From the NCBI RefSeq assembly GCF_037975245.1, contig NC_092575.1:8650001-8714000 (forward strand): a DNA stretch of 64,000 nt, in the 5' to 3' direction. Below, piece by piece: positions 63,964 through 64,000 of this stretch. Under the pieces are notes generated by a model. That model made no database searches and was not told the DNA's origin. It saw nothing but the letters and a program-made list of their open reading frames with translations. Each line of letters begins with the position of its first letter. Within the stretch, counting starts at the first letter, position 1. Position numbers and translations under genes: made by a program. Source of the stretch: Apostichopus japonicus. Its lineage: Eukaryota > Echinodermata > Holothuroidea > Aspidochirotida > Stichopodidae.

Positions 63964-64000
63964 GTACATTTAAATAGAATGTGCGGTATCGATCAACCGA

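Larger units (their letters stand above)
34828..64000. repeat. 22-bp satellite array with higher-order structure
   Basis: More than 29 kb of head-to-tail 22-bp units fills the rest of the window and runs off its edge. The consensus unit is GATCAATCGAA joined to TGTGCGGTACC. Frequent variants replace CAATCG by AAATCG, CATTCG or CAATCA, and GGTACC by GTTACC, GTTGCC, GGTATC or GGTTCC. Nearly every unit keeps the 22-bp length, and orientation never flips. Each unit carries three CpGs and the palindrome CGGTACCG; the CATTCGAATG variant adds a second. No gene, transposon or unique island interrupts the array. Possible roles (centromeric, heterochromatic, other) cannot be decided from sequence. Confidence 0.98.

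Noticed and set aside
34882-63977. Over a hundred open frames of 60-164 codons in the satellite
   Set aside because: They all encode cyclic versions of one 22-residue string set by the 22-bp period, occur in every forward frame and on the minus strand, and have no start context or independent conservation.
34828-64000. CRISPR array
   Set aside because: The 22-bp units abut with no spacers, the context is eukaryotic, and there are no cas genes.

Overview
This looks like intergenic, repeat-dominated DNA from an animal nuclear genome, most likely a marine invertebrate. The reasons are the A+T-rich background, long (TA)n microsatellites, APE-type LINEs of the CR1/Rex1/jockey and RTE groups, hAT-like termini of the CAGTGGCGTAGC and CAGGGGCGGATCC kinds, and no bacterial gene organisation. 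The species cannot be fixed from sequence alone. I found no intact host protein gene. Every coding-like stretch is a decayed transposon ORF or a translation artefact of a repeat.

Positions 1-34.8 kb are a graveyard of nested mobile elements. In order: a LINE RT fragment (100-870); a duplicated hairpin (872-996); a 795-bp element with 25-bp inverted ends and inverted 22-bp minisatellites (1104-1898); a CR1/Rex1-like LINE (about 4466-7811) split by a 680-bp hAT-like element with a clean 8-bp target duplication (4561-5240); a TTAA-flanked element carrying a decayed THAP domain, Kolobok-like (8897-10741); a cluster of hAT-like pieces (11.3-16.9 kb), including one with a perfect 8-bp target duplication (13821-14196); a nearly complete RTE-type LINE (about 16965-20219); a three-unit tandem repeat of about 300 bp (21.2-21.95 kb); an 866-bp solo LTR (23796-24661) inside an older repeat whose uninterrupted paralogue lies at 27.1-27.4 kb; tRNA-derived sequences near 28 kb; a minus-strand LINE C-terminus (29365-29640); a 1,080-bp-spaced duplication; and four RFX/X-box-like palindromes (31.8-32.5 kb).

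Positions 34.83-64.0 kb are one uninterrupted satellite array that runs off the right edge. The unit is 22 bp: GATCAATCGAATG then TGCGGTACC, with the G shared at the join, so each unit is read as GATCAATCGAA-TGTGCGGTACC. The left 4.5 kb is heterogeneous. The interior has nested higher-order repeats whose spacings are almost always exact multiples of 22: 88, 110, 154, 264, 286, 330, 374, 946, 1078, 1518, 5060 and 8096 bp. Three consecutive 1518-bp copies (43281-47834) sit in an 8096-bp block that recurs immediately downstream as a 5060-bp block with only one 1518-bp copy. The difference, 3036 bp, is exactly two copies. Because 22 is 1 modulo 3, the array gives the same 22-residue pseudo-peptide in all three forward frames, which explains its many apparent ORFs. 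This higher-order satellite is the most striking object in the window.
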